NCBI GenBank assembly: GCA_951813085.1
Contig: OX638348.1
Span: forward strand, 1,249,627-1,313,626
DNA: 64,000 bases
Origin: an uncultured Opitutaceae bacterium
GTDB lineage: Bacteria; Verrucomicrobiota; Verrucomicrobiia; Opitutales; Opitutaceae
Reading direction: 5' to 3'
Shown piece after piece: positions 46,593 to 55,019 of the stretch; positions within the stretch are counted from its first letter, which is position 1; each line of letters begins with the position of its first letter. The position numbers were made by a program, and so were the translations under genes. Under the pieces are notes generated by a model, which did no database searches, was not told where the DNA came from, and saw only the letters and a list, made by a program, of their open reading frames with translations.

Positions 46593-48608
46593 ATGTCAGA
46601 CCCTACAAATTCACCTAACGGACGCCCGAACGGGAAGAACCAGCCGGAGCGTTTTCAGCCGAAAGTCATTATTCTGTGGCTAGCGATCATAGGAGTAATG
46701 GCCTATTTGTGGCACATGACAGATCAGTCGAAGAGCGACAACGAGATTCCAATGTATGATGTGGTTGTCGCTACGGAGGAAGGCCGGGTCGAGGAGGGCA
46801 AAATCTTCCCGAATCCGAACGGCGGTCTCAACTACTACGATGTCATTGGGAAAATTCAGGTTGCCGACGACACGACCGTCGACGGCTATCGCAGCGTTGA
46901 ATTCAAAGCGGATGGAAAGCTGAGCGACGACCAATATGAAATTCTGCAGCGCTCGAAGAAATTCGAGGAGAACGAGTCGAATACCTTTATCGCCAATCTA
47001 CTTGCGGGACTGATCCCATTCCTCCTGATCATCGGCCTATTGTACTTTCTGTTTGTGCGCCAGTTGAGGATGGCGGGAAGGGGCGCCCTGAGCTTTGGCA
47101 AGAGCAAGGCGAAATTACTCACGCGCGAGAAGGACAAGGTTACGTTCGCAGAGGTAGCGGGATGCGATGAAGCTAAGGAAGAGGTGAGCGAAGTGATCGA
47201 TTTCCTGAAGGATCCGAAGAAGTTTCAAAAGATGGGAGGTCGGATCCCGAAAGGTATTCTGATGGTCGGTCCTCCCGGCACGGGTAAAACGCTATTGGCG
47301 AAAGCGGTGGCGGGAGAAGCTGAAGTGCCGTTCTTTTCAATCAGTGGTTCCGACTTCGTAGAGATGTTTGTTGGCGTTGGCGCGAGCCGCGTACGCGATA
47401 TGTTCGAGCAAGGCCGCAAGAGCGCTCCGTGCCTCATTTTCATCGATGAAATCGATGCGGTTGGACGTCAGCGTGGCGCAGGCGTCGGCGGAGGCAACGA
47501 CGAGCGCGAGCAGACTTTGAATTCGCTGTTGGTTGAGATGGATGGCTTCGATACGACGGAAGGCGTGATCATAATGGCGGCGACCAATCGACCCGATGTA
47601 CTTGATAAGGCATTGCTGCGTCCCGGACGATTCGATCGAGAAGTCGTTATTGGCCTTCCGGATTTGAAGGGCCGCGAGGAGATTCTGAAGGTTCACGCCA
47701 AGAAGATTAAGCTCAGCGCGGACGTCGATCTCGGAAAAATTGCTCGGGCATCGCCGGGATTCGCAGGAGCCGACTTGGCGAATCTCCTCAATGAAGGAGC
47801 TCTAACTGCGGCTCGGAAGAACAAGAATCAAGTCGAGATGATCGATATCCACGAGGCAAAGGATAAGATATCGTTCGGACGCGAGCGTCGCCAGTTGATG
47901 GATGATGAGGACAAGCGTATGACAGCGTTCCATGAGGCGGGTCATGCGTTGATTGCGGCTCTCCTCTACAAGACCAAGATCAAGCTTCATAAAGTCACTA
48001 TAATCCCTCGAGGTCGGGCGCTAGGCCTGACAATGAGCACTGCGACAAAGGATATACTTGGGCAGTCCAAGAGTGAGCTCACCGACGATATTTGCATGGC
48101 AATGGGAGGTCGAGTTGGCGAAGAGGTCGAGACAGGCGATTTCAGCAACGGCGCTGCCATGGACATTAAGCAAGCGACGAATATCGCTCGCCACATGGTT
48201 TGCAACTGGGGAATGAGCCCTCTCGGGCCGATCGCCTTTGGAGATAACGAAGAGCATCTGTTTCTCGGTCGCGAAATCTCCAAGACGCACAACTTGAGCG
48301 AAGAAACCGCTAAGCGAATCGACGAAGAGATCGGCAACATCATTAAAGGTCAGTTCGATCGCGCGAAGGGATTGATCGAAGAAAATAGTGAAGCGCTCAC
48401 TAAGATCGCGGAAGCGCTGCTCGAGTACGAAACGATCGAAGGCGTGCATGTTCAGGAAATAGTGGAATTCGGAGAGATACGAACCGAAGTGATTTCGACC
48501 AAGACAGAAGAGCTTAAGAAGGAGAGCGAAGAAGCTGACGCCAAGGTTGATGAATCGAAAGAGGAGGAACTTCCACCTGCTGTCGGGGGCGCTCCATCGA
48601 TGGCATAG
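46593..48608 (+). CDS. ftsH: ATP-dependent zinc metalloprotease FtsH
   Basis: Membrane-bound AAA+ protease of 671 residues. It has two membrane segments (about 24-41 and 135-155) around a periplasmic domain. Walker A is GPPGTGKT (226-233), Walker B is [15 protein letters not shown] and the second region of homology is [18 protein letters not shown]. The zinc site is HEAGH (447-451), with the later Asp in [18 protein letters not shown]. The acidic C-terminal tail ([18 protein letters not shown]) is typical. It degrades damaged membrane proteins and regulators. The accessory island starts directly after its stop. Confidence 0.98.
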   Translation: MSDPTNSPNGRPNGKNQPERFQPKVIILWLAIIGVMAYLWHMTDQSKSDNEIPMYDVVVATEEGRVEEGKIFPNPNGGLNYYDVIGKIQVADDTTVDGYRSVEFKADGKLSDDQYEILQRSKKFEENESNTFIANLLAGLIPFLLIIGLLYFLFVRQLRMAGRGALSFGKSKAKLLTREKDKVTFAEVAGCDEAKEEVSEVIDFLKDPKKFQKMGGRIPKGILMVGPPGTGKTLLAKAVAGEAEVPFFSISGSDFVEMFVGVGASRVRDMFEQGRKSAPCLIFIDEIDAVGRQRGAGVGGGNDEREQTLNSLLVEMDGFDTTEGVIIMAATNRPDVLDKALLRPGRFDREVVIGLPDLKGREEILKVHAKKIKLSADVDLGKIARASPGFAGADLANLLNEGALTAARKNKNQVEMIDIHEAKDKISFGRERRQLMDDEDKRMTAFHEAGHALIAALLYKTKIKLHKVTIIPRGRALGLTMSTATKDILGQSKSELTDDICMAMGGRVGEEVETGDFSNGAAMDIKQATNIARHMVCNWGMSPLGPIAFGDNEEHLFLGREISKTHNLSEETAKRIDEEIGNIIKGQFDRAKGLIEENSEALTKIAEALLEYETIEGVHVQEIVEFGEIRTEVISTKTEELKKESEEADAKVDESKEEELPPAVGGAPSMA

Positions 48609-48707
48609 CATCCACACTGATTTCGTCGTTTCTTGATTGATGAGGAGGATCTTCGGAGGCTCTTTTTTATGGGAATTATATACGAAAGTCACAACAGGGG
48701 GCGAGAA

Positions 48708-49206
48708 ATGGCGCGCAACGCACCAGGCAAGTCAGATCGTGAAGGCATAAGCCTGATCCAGCTTCTTCGCATGTTCCCAGAATCGAACATCGCGCGCAAG
48801 ACGATGGCCCATCGTTGCCGGGATTGCCCTGACCGCCCGATGTTCAGCCTGGAAACGGGCAATGCAAGGGACGAAACTTGGCTATCAGGCGTGGGCAATC
48901 GCCATCTACCTTGTGACGGCCAATCTCAAAGGAGTGTCCAGCGCGAAGCTGCATCGCGACCTTGAGATCACCCAGAAAAGCGCTTGGCGCTTAGCCCATC
49001 GTCTTGGAGAAGCGCGCAAGGCCGGAAAACCTTTGCTCAACGGCCCTGTTGAGGCCGATGAAACCTACGTTGGCGGCAAGGAGGCAAGCAAGCGCTCTCG
49101 CAAGAAGCTGAAAGCCGGACGCGGCGCGGCAGGTAAAGCCGCCGTTGCTGGAATCCGGGATCGGGCTACGGGCCGGGTTGTGGCTAAATGGCTATCGTTG
49201 AGATAA
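48708..49206 (+). pseudogene. IS1595 (ISXO2-like) family transposase remnant
   Basis: The first frame reads MARNAPGKSDREGISLIQLL to about RMFPES, then an internal block is lost and HRCRDC follows. A frame change leads to ETGNA in one frame and QGTKLGYQAWAIAIYLVTAN in the other, then LHRDLEITQKSAWRLAHRLG and the catalytic-type VEADETYVGGKEASKRSRKK. It stops after GIRDRATGRVVAKWLSLR, where intact proteins continue another 120 or so residues. It marks the left side of the island and is not functional. Confidence 0.85.
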
Positions 49207-49319
49207 GGGTGCTGCCGCATATGTCTTATTTCGACGTCAAGCCCGAACCTGGCTTTTTATGGAAAAAAAAGACGCTGCAGGGCACGGAAATAAAAAATAG
49301 CCTAATTTTCATTTTCTGC

Positions 49320-49349
49320 TTGACACCCGCCGGCAGGCACCGCTAAAAT
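49320..49349 (+). promoter_or_regulatory. Sigma70-like promoter in the gene-free stretch
   Basis: TTGACA (49320-49325) and TAAAAT (49344-49349) are separated by 18 bp. This is close to consensus in a region with no recognised gene until 49718. It would drive transcription through the 25-bp inverted repeat and the iteron-like repeats. Confidence 0.55.
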
Positions 49350-49416
49350 CGAAAGCGAAGCTTGAGCCTCGCTAGAGGTGAAACAGCTTGGGACAAACAA
49401 GCATCCTAATCAAAAA

Positions 49417-49515
49417 GGGGGGTATGGGGGTACTCCCCCATGTGAAAACTAGCTCAGCTAAGATTTTGCCTTTAATCAGATTTTGCCTTTATGGGGGAGT
49501 ACCCCCATACCCCCC
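49417..49515. repeat. Perfect 25-bp inverted repeat with internal hairpins
   Basis: Arm 49417-49441 and arm 49491-49515 are exact reverse complements, separated by 49 bp. Each arm also contains its own hairpin, ATGGGGG/CCCCCAT, with a 4-nt loop. The gene-free stretch 49207-49681 also contains the promoter at 49320 and direct repeats. The G/C-run arms stand out in otherwise AT-rich DNA. Confidence 0.9.
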
Positions 49516-49677
49516 TCTTGCTTCTTGCAGGGTTGTGGTCGAGTCTGCTTTAAATCATATAAAATTTGTTTTTAATCGGATACGCTTTCTTTTTTCTGGG
49601 TGGATAGGCTCTTAGACCATACAAAATTTGCTTTTAATCCGATTAGAATTGGCTAAGATTTGCCTTTGATCCGATTA
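49461..49677 (+). repeat. Iteron-like direct repeats around AATTTGCTTTTAATCCGATT
   Basis: Related words occur at 49461-49480 (AGATTTTGCCTTTAATCAGA), 49478-49490 (AGATTTTGCCTTT), about 49561-49581 (AAAATTTGTTTTTAATCGGA), 49622-49645 (ending TTTTAATCCGATTA) and 49655-49677 (ending TTTGATCCGATTA). The last lies 40 bp before the ATG at 49718. They could be binding sites for a regulator or replication protein. Confidence 0.7.
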
Positions 49678-49717
49678 GGGCTTGCAGACGCGCATACGAT
49701 CGCAAGATGCTGCAAAT

Positions 49718-49933
49718 ATGGAAGGAAATCAAGTCGATGAGGCTCAAGAGCTGATCGAGCGCGCCTTCATCTCCGCCTGCTTCATAGACGAGGGCGTCTT
49801 CGACCTCTACCGAGCGTCAGGCATAGGGCCGCAGGCCTTCCAGCGCGCGACCTATCAGCTAATCAAGCGTCTTCGGTATGGCGGCTTGATTGCGCAGGCA
49901 GGATTAGCCAGCGGCGCGAAGCCAGCGACATGA
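49718..49933 (+). CDS. Small hypothetical protein upstream of the methyltransferase
   Basis: Protein of about 71 residues if read from ATG 49718 (MEGNQVDEAQELIERAF); a TTG start at 49682 adds 12 residues. No family recognised. It contains helical-looking segments (ISACFIDEGVFDLYRASGIG, RATYQLIKRLRYGGLIAQAG). Its TGA overlaps the ATG of the methyltransferase gene (ATGA), so it belongs to the same operon and could be a regulator or a specificity partner (inference). Confidence 0.55.
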   Translation: MEGNQVDEAQELIERAFISACFIDEGVFDLYRASGIGPQAFQRATYQLIKRLRYGGLIAQAGLASGAKPAT

Positions 49934-51347
49934 CCGCGAACTTCGCTAGCGGCTCAATCTGGACTGGCGACAATCTGGCCGTCCTGCGCGGCATGAACGA
50001 TGCCTGCGTGGACCTGATCTACCTCGATCCGCCGTTCAACTCCAACCGTACCTACGAGGCCCCGATAGGCTCGAGAGCGGCGGGCGCCACGTTCAAGGAT
50101 ACCTGGGCGCTGGATGACGTCGACGTATACGAGCACGGCGAAATGGCTGAACGCAGCCCGGCAGCCTACGCCGTCATTGAGGCGGCGCGCCAGGCGCATG
50201 GCAAATCGATGCAATCATACCTGGTCTTCATGGCCGTCAGGCTCCTGGAAATGCGCCGGGTACTGAAGCCGGAAGGCTCCATCTACCTGCATTGCGACGA
50301 TGCCGCTTCGCATTGGCTGAGATCCCTTATGGGGGTATCTTCGGCCTTGATCTCTATCGCAACGAAGTAATTTGGAAGCGCACGTCCGCGCACAATGACG
50401 CTTCTGCGTTCGGTCGAGTGGCTGACAAGATTCTCTTTTTCGGATCAGGCATCAACCGGTCTGCTGTCCGCGTCCCTCTTTCCGAAGACTATGTGGCGAA
50501 GACGTATCGCCATGAAGACAGCCGAGGTCGGTATATGTCGGACAATCTTACCGGACCCGGAACAAGTGACGGGGAATCCGGGCAGGAGTGGCAAGGATGG
50601 GGGCCGACCAGCAAGGGGCGACATTGGAGCGTACCGCGCACCGGGGACTACGCTGCATGGATCGACGAAAATCTGATACCCGGTTACGTGACGGAACCAG
50701 GTATCCTAAAACGCCTGAATATGTTGAATGAAGCGAACATGGTCGTTTTCAGCTCGAAGGGTACACCACGCCTGAAACGCTATCTTATGGCAAACCCCGG
50801 CCAGTTGCCCGCAGATATATGGACGGACATTCCGCCTGTTTCCAGCCGGGCAAAAGAAGCACGGAAGTATCCGACGCAAAAACCACTCGCGCTGCTTGAA
50901 CGCATCATCAAGGCCAGTTCAAATGAAGGCGATCTGGTTCTTGATCCGTTTTGCGGTTGCGCGACAACGTTGGTCGCCGCTGATCGGTTGCAGCGCAAGT
51001 GGGCGGGGATTGACCTCTCCCCGCTTGCCATCAAGCTGGTGGATGAGCGCATTGCCGAGGAACGTGGCCTGTGGGGTGGGGCGAATGCGCTGGACGCGCC
51101 GCCCGCGCGCACCGATCTCGGCGAGCTCCCCAACTACCGCACGCACCGGCATAGGCTCTACGGGGAGCAGGAAGGCGTATGCGTCGGATGCGAAACGCAC
51201 TTCCCGTTTCGCGTCATGGAAGTTGACCACATTCTTCCGCGCGTAAAAGGCGGCACGGACCATCCCGATAACCTGCAACTGCTCTGCTCCGGCTGCAACC
51301 GAAGCAAGGGCGGGCGCGCCATGGCCGAATGGAAGGCAGCGCAATGA
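49930..51347 (+). pseudogene. DNA methyltransferase-HNH endonuclease fusion, frameshifted
   Basis: Site-specific DNA methyltransferase with a C-terminal HNH nuclease, about 472 codons if restored. Frame 1 has DLIYLDPPFNSNRTYEAP near residue 28 (DPPF catalytic motif) and LKPEGSIYLHCDD. After the G5 run at 50331-50335 the frame is wrong and stops at 50370; the next frame continues GGIFGLDLYRNEVIWKRTSA, then PLALLERIIKASSNEGDLVL and DPFCGCATTLVAADRLQRKW (SAM-binding). The tail has CVGCETHFPFRVMEVDHILP and LLCSGCNRSKGG (HNH). One extra G would restore the frame. It is coupled to the gene before by ATGA. Methyltransferase-HNH fusions are known in bacteria. Confidence 0.82.
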
Positions 51348-51520
51348 GCCGACCCAAGCCGGAATGGCGATTGAAGCCGACCACCTGTCAACCAGGCAAG
51401 GCAGAAATGCAAGATGATGTCCGGATCGATGCAACGCCTGGCGAACTCGCAGATTCTGCGCTCAAGCCCGTCAAGCCGGTTCGACAGCTGGTTCGGGATG
51501 ACGCAAGGAAACCGAATTGA
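51344..51520 (+). CDS. Small hypothetical protein after the methyltransferase
   Basis: Predicted protein of 58 residues (MSRPKPEWRLKPTTCQPGKA), starting in an ATGA overlap with the methyltransferase stop, the main reason to believe it. No family recognised. The sequence is polar and lacks membrane segments. It could be spurious, as the opposite strand is also open here. Confidence 0.35.
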   Translation: MSRPKPEWRLKPTTCQPGKAEMQDDVRIDATPGELADSALKPVKPVRQLVRDDARKPN

Positions 51521-51725
51521 CGCGCGTTGAGGGGGCTGCAAGGCCGGCATGCTTGGTGGAAACGATGGTCAGCCCGTGGAAGGACTTCGGCTTACAGGGC
51601 CGCTGCGTCTGCCAATTCCGCCATGCGGGCGCGATCAAGGGATGCCGCATCTGAAGCGCCCTGTCAGCCGATCTGTGATTTTGGTATGTAATTCCCAATT
51701 AAAAAAGTAGGAAAGGAGTCGAATC

Positions 51726-51890
51726 TTGGCTGCGCTAGGGAAGGGGCTGGAGGACCAAAGGGCCAGACGAAGAAAAAGGTCTCCGTGTCGCTGGACAAGG
51801 AGACCCTAGGGAAAGCTTTAAGGAAATGGGGCGGGGATAAGACCTCTCAGCTACTGGGCGCCCTTCTTAAGGAGCATGTAAAGAAGCAGC
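51726..51890 (+). pseudogene. Possible ribbon-helix-helix protein with frameshift
   Basis: AAAGGAG at 51712-51718 precedes TTG 51726 (MAALGKGLE), which soon runs out of frame. The adjacent frame gives KKKVSVSLDKETLGKALRKW and LLGALLKEHVKKQRF, like the DNA-binding beta strand and helices of CopG-type ribbon-helix-helix proteins. After about 51890 the sequence no longer looks coding in either frame. It could have been an antitoxin or relaxosome protein; this is only a guess from the fold pattern. Confidence 0.4.
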
Positions 51891-52064
51891 GCTTTATTCA
51901 ATTCAAGCTTGCAGCCTGCGGGGCTCGAACCCATGCCTCCGAGCTGGGAAGAGGCGCGGTTCGCCGATTGGCCCAAGGCTGCGAATTGGTCGAGCCCTCG
52001 CGCCTCACGGGAGAATCCGCCAAGGTTCACACTCCTGCGGGGCGCCGTCGTTTTGTTCGCGCGG

Positions 52065-53018
52065 GTGCGGGCGGCTCGTTGTCCATCGCGGGGCCGAAGC
52101 CCTGCCTATCCTGCTATTTCACTACCACGCGCCCTGAAGCTTGCTGCAGCGCTTTGGCGAGCTGGGAAGAGGCAGCTAGCGTTGGTTACGCGCGCTGCCG
52201 GACATTTGGGGTTTAGCGTAAATAGCGGATCCGCAAAGGTTTCAGTCTCAGCGATGAAGAAATATGGCCTTATAGAGGATGAGGGCAGCCGCGCCTCTCG
52301 CAAGATGCGGATATCTGAGCAGGGCATCGCATTATTGAAGCCATCAAATCCAGGAAGGCCCCGGCTTTTGGGGGAAGCGGCTTTGAAACCCGCAACCCAT
52401 ACCGAGCTATGGGAGCGGTTCGGCGGCGGGGGATCCGATGGCTAAGACTACCTAGTTTTCGAACGGCGATTTACTGAAGCTGCCGCAAAGGCCCTAATCT
52501 CGCAATCTCGAGATACGATTTCATTTGCAAAGATAGGTGAAGGCGATAGGGCCGAGGCGAATTCAGATGAAGAGAAAGAGCCGCCGCCCGTAGGTTCGCT
52601 TGCTCAATGGGCTTCTGGCGGCGTTGATCGGTTTGCAGAGCCTAAGAAAATTAAAGGCATGTCTGACGATGGCGAATGGGCCTTCGTTGATGGTAGCCCA
52701 ACTGGGCTGCGTATGGCAGAAGCATCACTGGCGGAACCACCCCTTGCCAAAGGGGAGCAATCAAAGGCTCGAAGCCCGCCGCCCAATCCGTCTGCTCTCA
52801 AAAAAGAGCAAGCAAGCGGCGCGCAAGAAGCCCCTCCGGCAGAAGGCTACGCCAAGGAACGATTCACGACTGAGGAGGGTCCAGCGCTTTTGCGATGGCC
52901 CATGGAGCTTTCCGAAGATAGCGTGGAGGATATTGAATACTGGATCGAGGGAGCGATGCGACGGGCGCGCCGAAAAGCAGGTTCGCCACCTGCAGGATCA
53001 GAATGGGCGAATGCTTAG
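52065..53018 (+). pseudogene. Winged-helix-like hypothetical protein with in-frame stop
   Basis: One frame runs from GTG 52065 to 53018, broken only by TAA at 52443-52445. Before it the protein reads YPAISLPRALKLAAALWRAG, SVNSGSAKVSVSAMKKYGLI and EDEGSRASRKMRISEQGIAL, like a wing-containing DNA-binding protein. After the stop, DYLVFERRFTEAAAKALISQ, DTISFAKIGEGD and PVGSLAQWASGGVDRFAEPK continue the same protein. The C-terminus has EDIEYWIEGAMRRARRKAG. The stop makes a 126-residue product plus an orphan tail. I do not know the family function; it is common in mobile elements. Confidence 0.6.
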
Positions 53019-53283
53019 CCAACCTCCCTGACGCCGCGACAGCAATGCACGGCGTTCCCTGTTCGCATGTGGAGGCCGCTCGCGTCATTGAGGCGATGGA
53101 CGGTAAGGAGGCTTGGAACGGCGAGGCTGGGGTGTTCGCGCTCTCAGGACACCCCCAGCCACAAATGCCTATGCGTGGGGCTACAAGGACGAGATTCAGT
53201 ACATGGCTGCGCTAAATGTGCCGCCGATCCATTCAGCCCGTGAAGCCGTACAAGCAGCTATTGCCAGCGGAAATTTCTCGTGA
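53003..53283 (+). pseudogene. Small hypothetical protein with frameshift at a C5 run
   Basis: It begins MGECLANLPDAATAMHGVPC and reaches AGVFALSGHP. At the C5 run 53152-53156 the frame is lost; the next frame continues TNAYAWGYKDEIQYMAALNV and PPIHSAREAVQAAIASGNFS to 53283. A sixth C would join them into one protein of about 94 residues. The protein family is unnamed to me. The start overlaps the end of the gene before, as in an operon. Confidence 0.55.
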
Positions 53284-53287
53284 TCGA

Positions 53288-53374
53288 CATCGGGAGGGGG
53301 ATTCGAACCCCCGGACGTATGGTACGTACGCCCGATTATCAATCGGATGCCTTAAGCCACTCAGCCATCCCTCC
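53288..53374 (-). tRNA. tRNA-Ser-type class II tRNA-like gene, anticodon GAU
   Basis: On the minus strand, acceptor 5' arm GGAGGGA, D arm GCTGAGTGGCTTAAGGC, anticodon stem TCCGA/TCGGG with loop TTGATAA (anticodon GAT at 53338-53340), a long variable arm (CGTACGTACCATACGTCC) and T arm GGGGGTTCGAATCCCCC are all present. The acceptor 3' side is TCCCGAT, so only four of seven pairs form strongly, and no CCA is encoded. The body looks like tRNA-Ser, but the anticodon is for Ile AUC, one base from GCU. It may be a pseudogene, an island-borne odd tRNA or a damaged attachment site. Confidence 0.6.
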
Positions 53375-53502
53375 ATAAGTTCTATGAAACAATGGTGACT
53401 AATCCAGCAATTCATAGCCAGTCTTCTCTTTCAGGTTCATTAGCTTCAATCGCCTTTTCTTTACCATCAGAAATTTCATGAAGCAGATCTAAACCGATGA
53501 GC

Positions 53503-53529
53503 TTGGTTGGGACCCCGCGAACTAGCCCA
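53503..53529 (+). mobile_element. Solo IS3-family terminal repeat
   Basis: A 27-bp stretch identical to the left end of the IS3 copies at 30302 and 31105, up to CTAGCCCA; after that the DNA is different (GAATCCTCGG). No transposase gene accompanies it, so it is a leftover end. The gap 53375-53798 holds only this end and small open frames. One minus-strand stretch reads TFAREILRQIKSSKGMGIFL and NRVIREAIGELRRQGIQVCR and may be the end of a lost gene. Confidence 0.8.
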
Positions 53530-53798
53530 GAATCCTCGGTACAACATTTAGTGCCGTATCCAACTCTTGAGCTTGTACTACCGCACAGGTTGAGTTGGTC
53601 GGTCAAGGAAAAGGCACACGGGTTTCACGTGATCTGCATACTTGGATCCCCTGCCTCCTCAACTCCCCGATTGCCTCGCGAATGACTCTGTTTTCGTGCG
53701 TTTGCAGGAAGATCCCCATCCCCTTCGAACTTTTGATTTGCCGAAGGATCTCGCGAGCGAATGTCGAATGCTGCAAACTGATAGCGAAATTGAATCGG

Positions 53799-54026
53799 TC
53801 AAACTTGCATCAACTCACTAGCTTCAACACCTAATCCTACACACAACCTAGAAAGCGTCGTAATCAGAATATTCGTCTCCCCTGCTTCAATCTTTTGGAT
53901 TGTTCTCGTATTGAGATCAGCCAATTTAGCCAGCTTCTCTTGAGTAAGGCCTTTCTCAGCTCTAACCCGTCGTAGATTAGCTCCGAATGTCTTCAACTGG
54001 GCCTGAATCTCTTCGTTGGTTGACAC
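53799..54026 (-). CDS. HTH (XRE/Cro-CI type) transcriptional regulator
   Basis: Small repressor-like protein of 75 residues. It starts at GTG 54026 (MSTNEEIQAQLKTFGANLRR). The HTH is VRAEKGLTQEKLAKLADLNT with RTIQKIEAGETNILITTLSR, and the C-terminus ends LGVEASELMQV. There is no sensing domain. The start codon lies inside one arm of an 18-bp perfect inverted repeat (54023-54078) that also covers the promoter area of the divergent gene, suggesting autoregulation and control of the neighbour. Confidence 0.85.
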   Translation of the reverse strand: MSTNEEIQAQLKTFGANLRRVRAEKGLTQEKLAKLADLNTRTIQKIEAGETNILITTLSRLCVGLGVEASELMQV

Positions 54027-54078
54027 GCCCTATTGTGCCGGGTTTTAGTGGGCATGAACACGGCACAATAGGGCGTGT
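54023..54078. promoter_or_regulatory. 18-bp perfect inverted repeat between divergent genes
   Basis: ACACGCCCTATTGTGCCG (54023-54040) and its exact reverse complement (54061-54078) are separated by 20 bp. It is placed between the HTH gene and the divergent gene at 54100. It is a strong candidate operator for the HTH protein; each arm could bind one dimer two turns of DNA apart. Confidence 0.75.
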
Positions 54079-54099
54079 TTTAATTTGGACTCAATCCCC

Positions 54100-54577
54100 A
54101 TGAAAACCTATTTCAACAAAGTAGAAGCCCATGAACTTACTCCAGATAAGCTAGAGAATTGGGAGTCTTCCGAAGACTACGATATAATCGTCGGAGTGAG
54201 ATCACGCGATGATCGAAGAAAGTTCTTAACGACCTACTGCCTGAGAGGCTTTCAATCAAGTGATCAAACGTGCCTCAGAACTTAAAAAAGACGGGTACAA
54301 AGATCTCTACATCTCGGTCTCAAATCTTCAGAACTTCGAGAAAGAGAGTATTACAAAAACGCCTACAAACAGCGGAATCCTAGCATGGTTCTGGGGGATA
54401 CAAATTGGGATTCTCAAAAGCGAAACGTTCGTAGGACCAGTACATTTCGATGATGGATCAACCGAAGAGAAACTCGAATTTCGATATCCTGCAAAAGCAT
54501 CCCCCATTGAAGTCGAGGAGTGCGTACGGCTTACAAACGAGATAAGACACCGCATCGCTCAAAGTAGCAAAATCTAA
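54100..54577 (+). pseudogene. Hypothetical protein divergent from the HTH gene, frameshifted
   Basis: Frame 1 from ATG 54100 reads MKTYFNKVEAHELTPDKLEN and DDRRKFLTTYCL, then goes wrong and stops at 54285. The next frame gives EAFNQVIKRASELKKDGYKD, LYISVSNLQNFEKESITKTP and GILAWFWGIQIGILKSETFV. Removing the first A of CTGAGAGGC near 54243 restores one protein of about 158 residues. No known family. It shares the palindrome region with the HTH gene and is probably its target. Confidence 0.6.
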
Positions 54578-54603
54578 AAGCCCTCCGAGATCTAACGCTC
54601 CCA

Positions 54604-54705
54604 ATGGAACAGGAATCTGCAGCTATACTAATCCTCATTCTTTCGCTCGTATTACTCACATGGATATACTGGAGCGACTATCGAAAGAGAAAAGAAAACG
54701 CGTAA
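54604..54705 (+). CDS. Small single-span membrane protein
   Basis: 33-residue protein: MEQESA, then a hydrophobic helix AILILILSLVLLTWIYW, then a basic tail SDYRKRKENA. It begins 26 bp after the gene before. The shape (short acidic N-terminus, one helix, positive tail) is that of small membrane proteins or toxins, but there is no direct support beyond the frame and position. Its end overlaps the DUF3800-like fragment on the other strand. Confidence 0.45.
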   Translation: MEQESAAILILILSLVLLTWIYWSDYRKRKENA

Positions 54706-55001
54706 TCTGTGCCAACAACAAACGCAGAGGCATCCAGTTTCCCTATTTCATACAAGAAATCGAAGTAAGCATCTTCTCCCAATCTAGATAATTTCACCTC
54801 GTCAGCACAAGCATCCCCTCTAAGCCGCTTTAATCGCTTCAAAGCCAAGTCGACCTGCAAGTCTTTAGAGTTTGGATACGTGAAAGCACAAACAGTACAC
54901 CATGAACCATGCGGAGCTCTACGCGAAGTAAAAGTACCTGATTCATCAACAAAGACATTCCACACAAGACAGGATCTAGAGTTCTCATACTCGAGAATCA
55001 A
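54678..55001 (-). pseudogene. DUF3800-like protein, C-terminally truncated
   Basis: About 107 residues, from a TTG at 55001. The family-like start is VFVDESGTFTSR (the FVDESG motif with the first acidic residues), followed by GSWCTVCAFTYPNSKDLQVD, LKRLRGDACADEVKLSRLGE and FVVGTDYA. It stops after another 8 residues, where the family usually continues to 200 or more residues with further acidic residues. DUF3800 proteins have an RNase H-like fold and are often on mobile elements. The IS256-type element lies just upstream of its start. Confidence 0.6.
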
Positions 55002-55019
55002 TCCTATTTGCGGGCGGTG

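Noticed and set aside
51158..51550. Minus-strand frame of 130 codons at the end of the methyltransferase gene
   Set aside because: Antisense to the HNH domain; no recognisable features. It does leave some doubt about the 58-residue gene at 51344.
51571..51634. Minus-strand sequence resembling the 5' half of a tRNA-Leu-type gene (GCGGAATTGGCAGACGC)
   Set aside because: The anticodon stem-loop lacks U33 and good pairing, and no T arm follows. At best a tRNA relic; not listed as a feature.
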